Positions 63,333 through 64,000 of a DNA stretch of 64,000 nucleotides are shown in pieces (position 1 is the stretch's first letter; each line of letters starts with the position of its first letter). This DNA comes from Catenovulum adriaticum (GTDB taxonomy: Bacteria > Pseudomonadota > Gammaproteobacteria > Enterobacterales > Alteromonadaceae), in the NCBI RefSeq assembly GCF_026725475.1, contig NZ_CP109965.1, positions 2,294,001 to 2,358,000 of the forward strand, in the 5' to 3' direction. A model generated the notes under the pieces. It was not told the DNA's origin. It did not search any database and saw nothing but the letters and a program-made list of their open reading frames with translations. Position numbers and translations under genes: made by a program.

Positions 63333-64000
63333 CTACTCCAGAGCGCTATCTTGCTGTAACCGCCACATTCTAGCGTAGTGACCACCTTGTTTAATTAATT
63401 CAAGGTGGCTGCCCTGCTCAATAATTTCACCTTGTTTCATCACTACAATTTTATCCGCATCGATAATGGTCGATAATCTATGTGCAATCACTAAGCTAGT
63501 ATGGCCTTTAGCGAGTGATTTAAACGCTGCCAATATAGCTTGTTCTGACTCACTATCTAACGCTGAGGTCGCTTCATCAAATATTAAAATAGGTGAGCCT
63601 TTTAAAATAGCTCGGGCAATCGCTACGCGCTGTTTTTCACCACCCGATAATTTCAGCCCACGCTCGCCCACTAAAGTTTGTTCAGCCTGAGGCAGCTTTT
63701 GAATAAAAGGGCCAAGGTGTGCCAACTTGATCGCCTCAAAAACAGCGTCATCTAATGCACTGGGTTGTCCATAACGAATATTTTCAAATAACGTATCATT
63801 AAACAATACTGTATCTTGCGGCACTATAGCGATTTGCCGCCGTAAACTGTCAAGAGTGAGTTCATTAATATTATGACCGTCAAGCATCACACTGCCACCA
63901 GAGGTTTGATAAAATCTAAACAACAACTTAACTAACGTTGATTTACCTGAACCGCTTTCTCCTACCACCGCTACTTTTTGGCCGGGTTTAATATTTAAGT
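63333..64000 (-). CDS. ABC exporter ATPase domain, C-terminal part (partial)
   Basis: The reading frame runs off the window, so the N-terminal part is missing. Visible: Walker A VGESGSGKSTLVKLLFRFY, a Q-loop in IAVPQDTVLFN, signature LKLSGGEKQRVAIARA, Walker B ILIFDEATSALDSESE and H-loop LVIAHRLSTI. The spacing fits an MsbA/ABCB-type exporter with a fused membrane domain encoded to the right of the window. Substrate unknown. Convergent with the HD-GYP gene, 19 bp apart. Confidence 0.9.
   Translation of the reverse strand, partial: LNIKPGQKVAVVGESGSGKSTLVKLLFRFYQTSGGSVMLDGHNINELTLDSLRRQIAIVPQDTVLFNDTLFENIRYGQPSALDDAVFEAIKLAHLGPFIQKLPQAEQTLVGERGLKLSGGEKQRVAIARAILKGSPILIFDEATSALDSESEQAILAAFKSLAKGHTSLVIAHRLSTIIDADKIVVMKQGEIIEQGSHLELIKQGGHYARMWRLQQDSALE

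Noticed and set aside
1..64000. CRISPR arrays, rRNA genes, riboswitches
   Set aside because: No regularly spaced short repeats, no rRNA sequence and no recognised riboswitch fold were seen.

Overview
The window looks like the chromosome of a marine gammaproteobacterium of the Alteromonadales (Alteromonas/Catenovulum-like). It is AT-rich and carries a complete rsxABCDGE-nth operon, OmpA-type porins with calcium-binding linkers, rraA, nadE-glnB, dnaB, a large PilZ protein, HD-GYP signalling and secreted phosphatases. I name no species.

Chromosomal part 1 (1-33.9 kb): the Rsx electron-transport operon with endonuclease III; glyoxalase I; two tandem OmpA paralogues; an FAD oxidoreductase; a PAP2 phosphatase/glycosyltransferase pair; rraA; a K+ channel; a periplasmic ATP-dependent DNA ligase; aspartoacylase; a two-PilZ protein; rhodanese; nadE-glnB; dnaB. 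It ends with a secreted nuclease/phosphatase-type enzyme and a PhoX-type lipoprotein behind a candidate Pho box, and a di-haem lipoprotein.

Integrated element (about 33.9-58.4 kb): a 24-kb integrative element sits in a tRNA-Leu(CAA) gene. A 55-bp copy of the tRNA 3' half marks the left end, next to a tyrosine integrase. The right end has an intact tRNA-Leu and a 165-bp tandem repeat containing extra tRNA 5' halves. The junctions fit a 7-bp crossover (TTTTGAA) in the anticodon loop and suggest that the element brings its own full tRNA copy. The element carries: a convergent C5-methyltransferase/HNH nuclease pair with a palindromic operator on the nuclease side; umuDC behind a perfect SOS box; a type II CBASS operon (CD-NTase, E1-E2 Cap2, JAMM Cap3, 2TM-SAVED effector) whose CD-NTase is cut in frame by an IS3-family element with a 3-bp target duplication; a DUF2798/LysR pair; a decayed endonuclease I gene; an unusual replication-initiator/UvrD-helicase fusion with inverted repeats upstream (candidate origin); and a second tyrosine recombinase coupled to a double-AAA ATPase and two small backbone proteins.

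Chromosomal part 2 (58.4-64 kb): a 1024-residue GH15/phosphorylase-kinase-like protein, an HD-GYP phosphodiesterase, and the ATPase end of an ABC exporter running off the window.

The strongest observations are the IS-disrupted CBASS operon, the anticodon-loop integration with element-borne tRNA, and the Rep-helicase fusion with its candidate origin. Everything was read by eye from the sequence; family names rest on motif recognition, not on searches.
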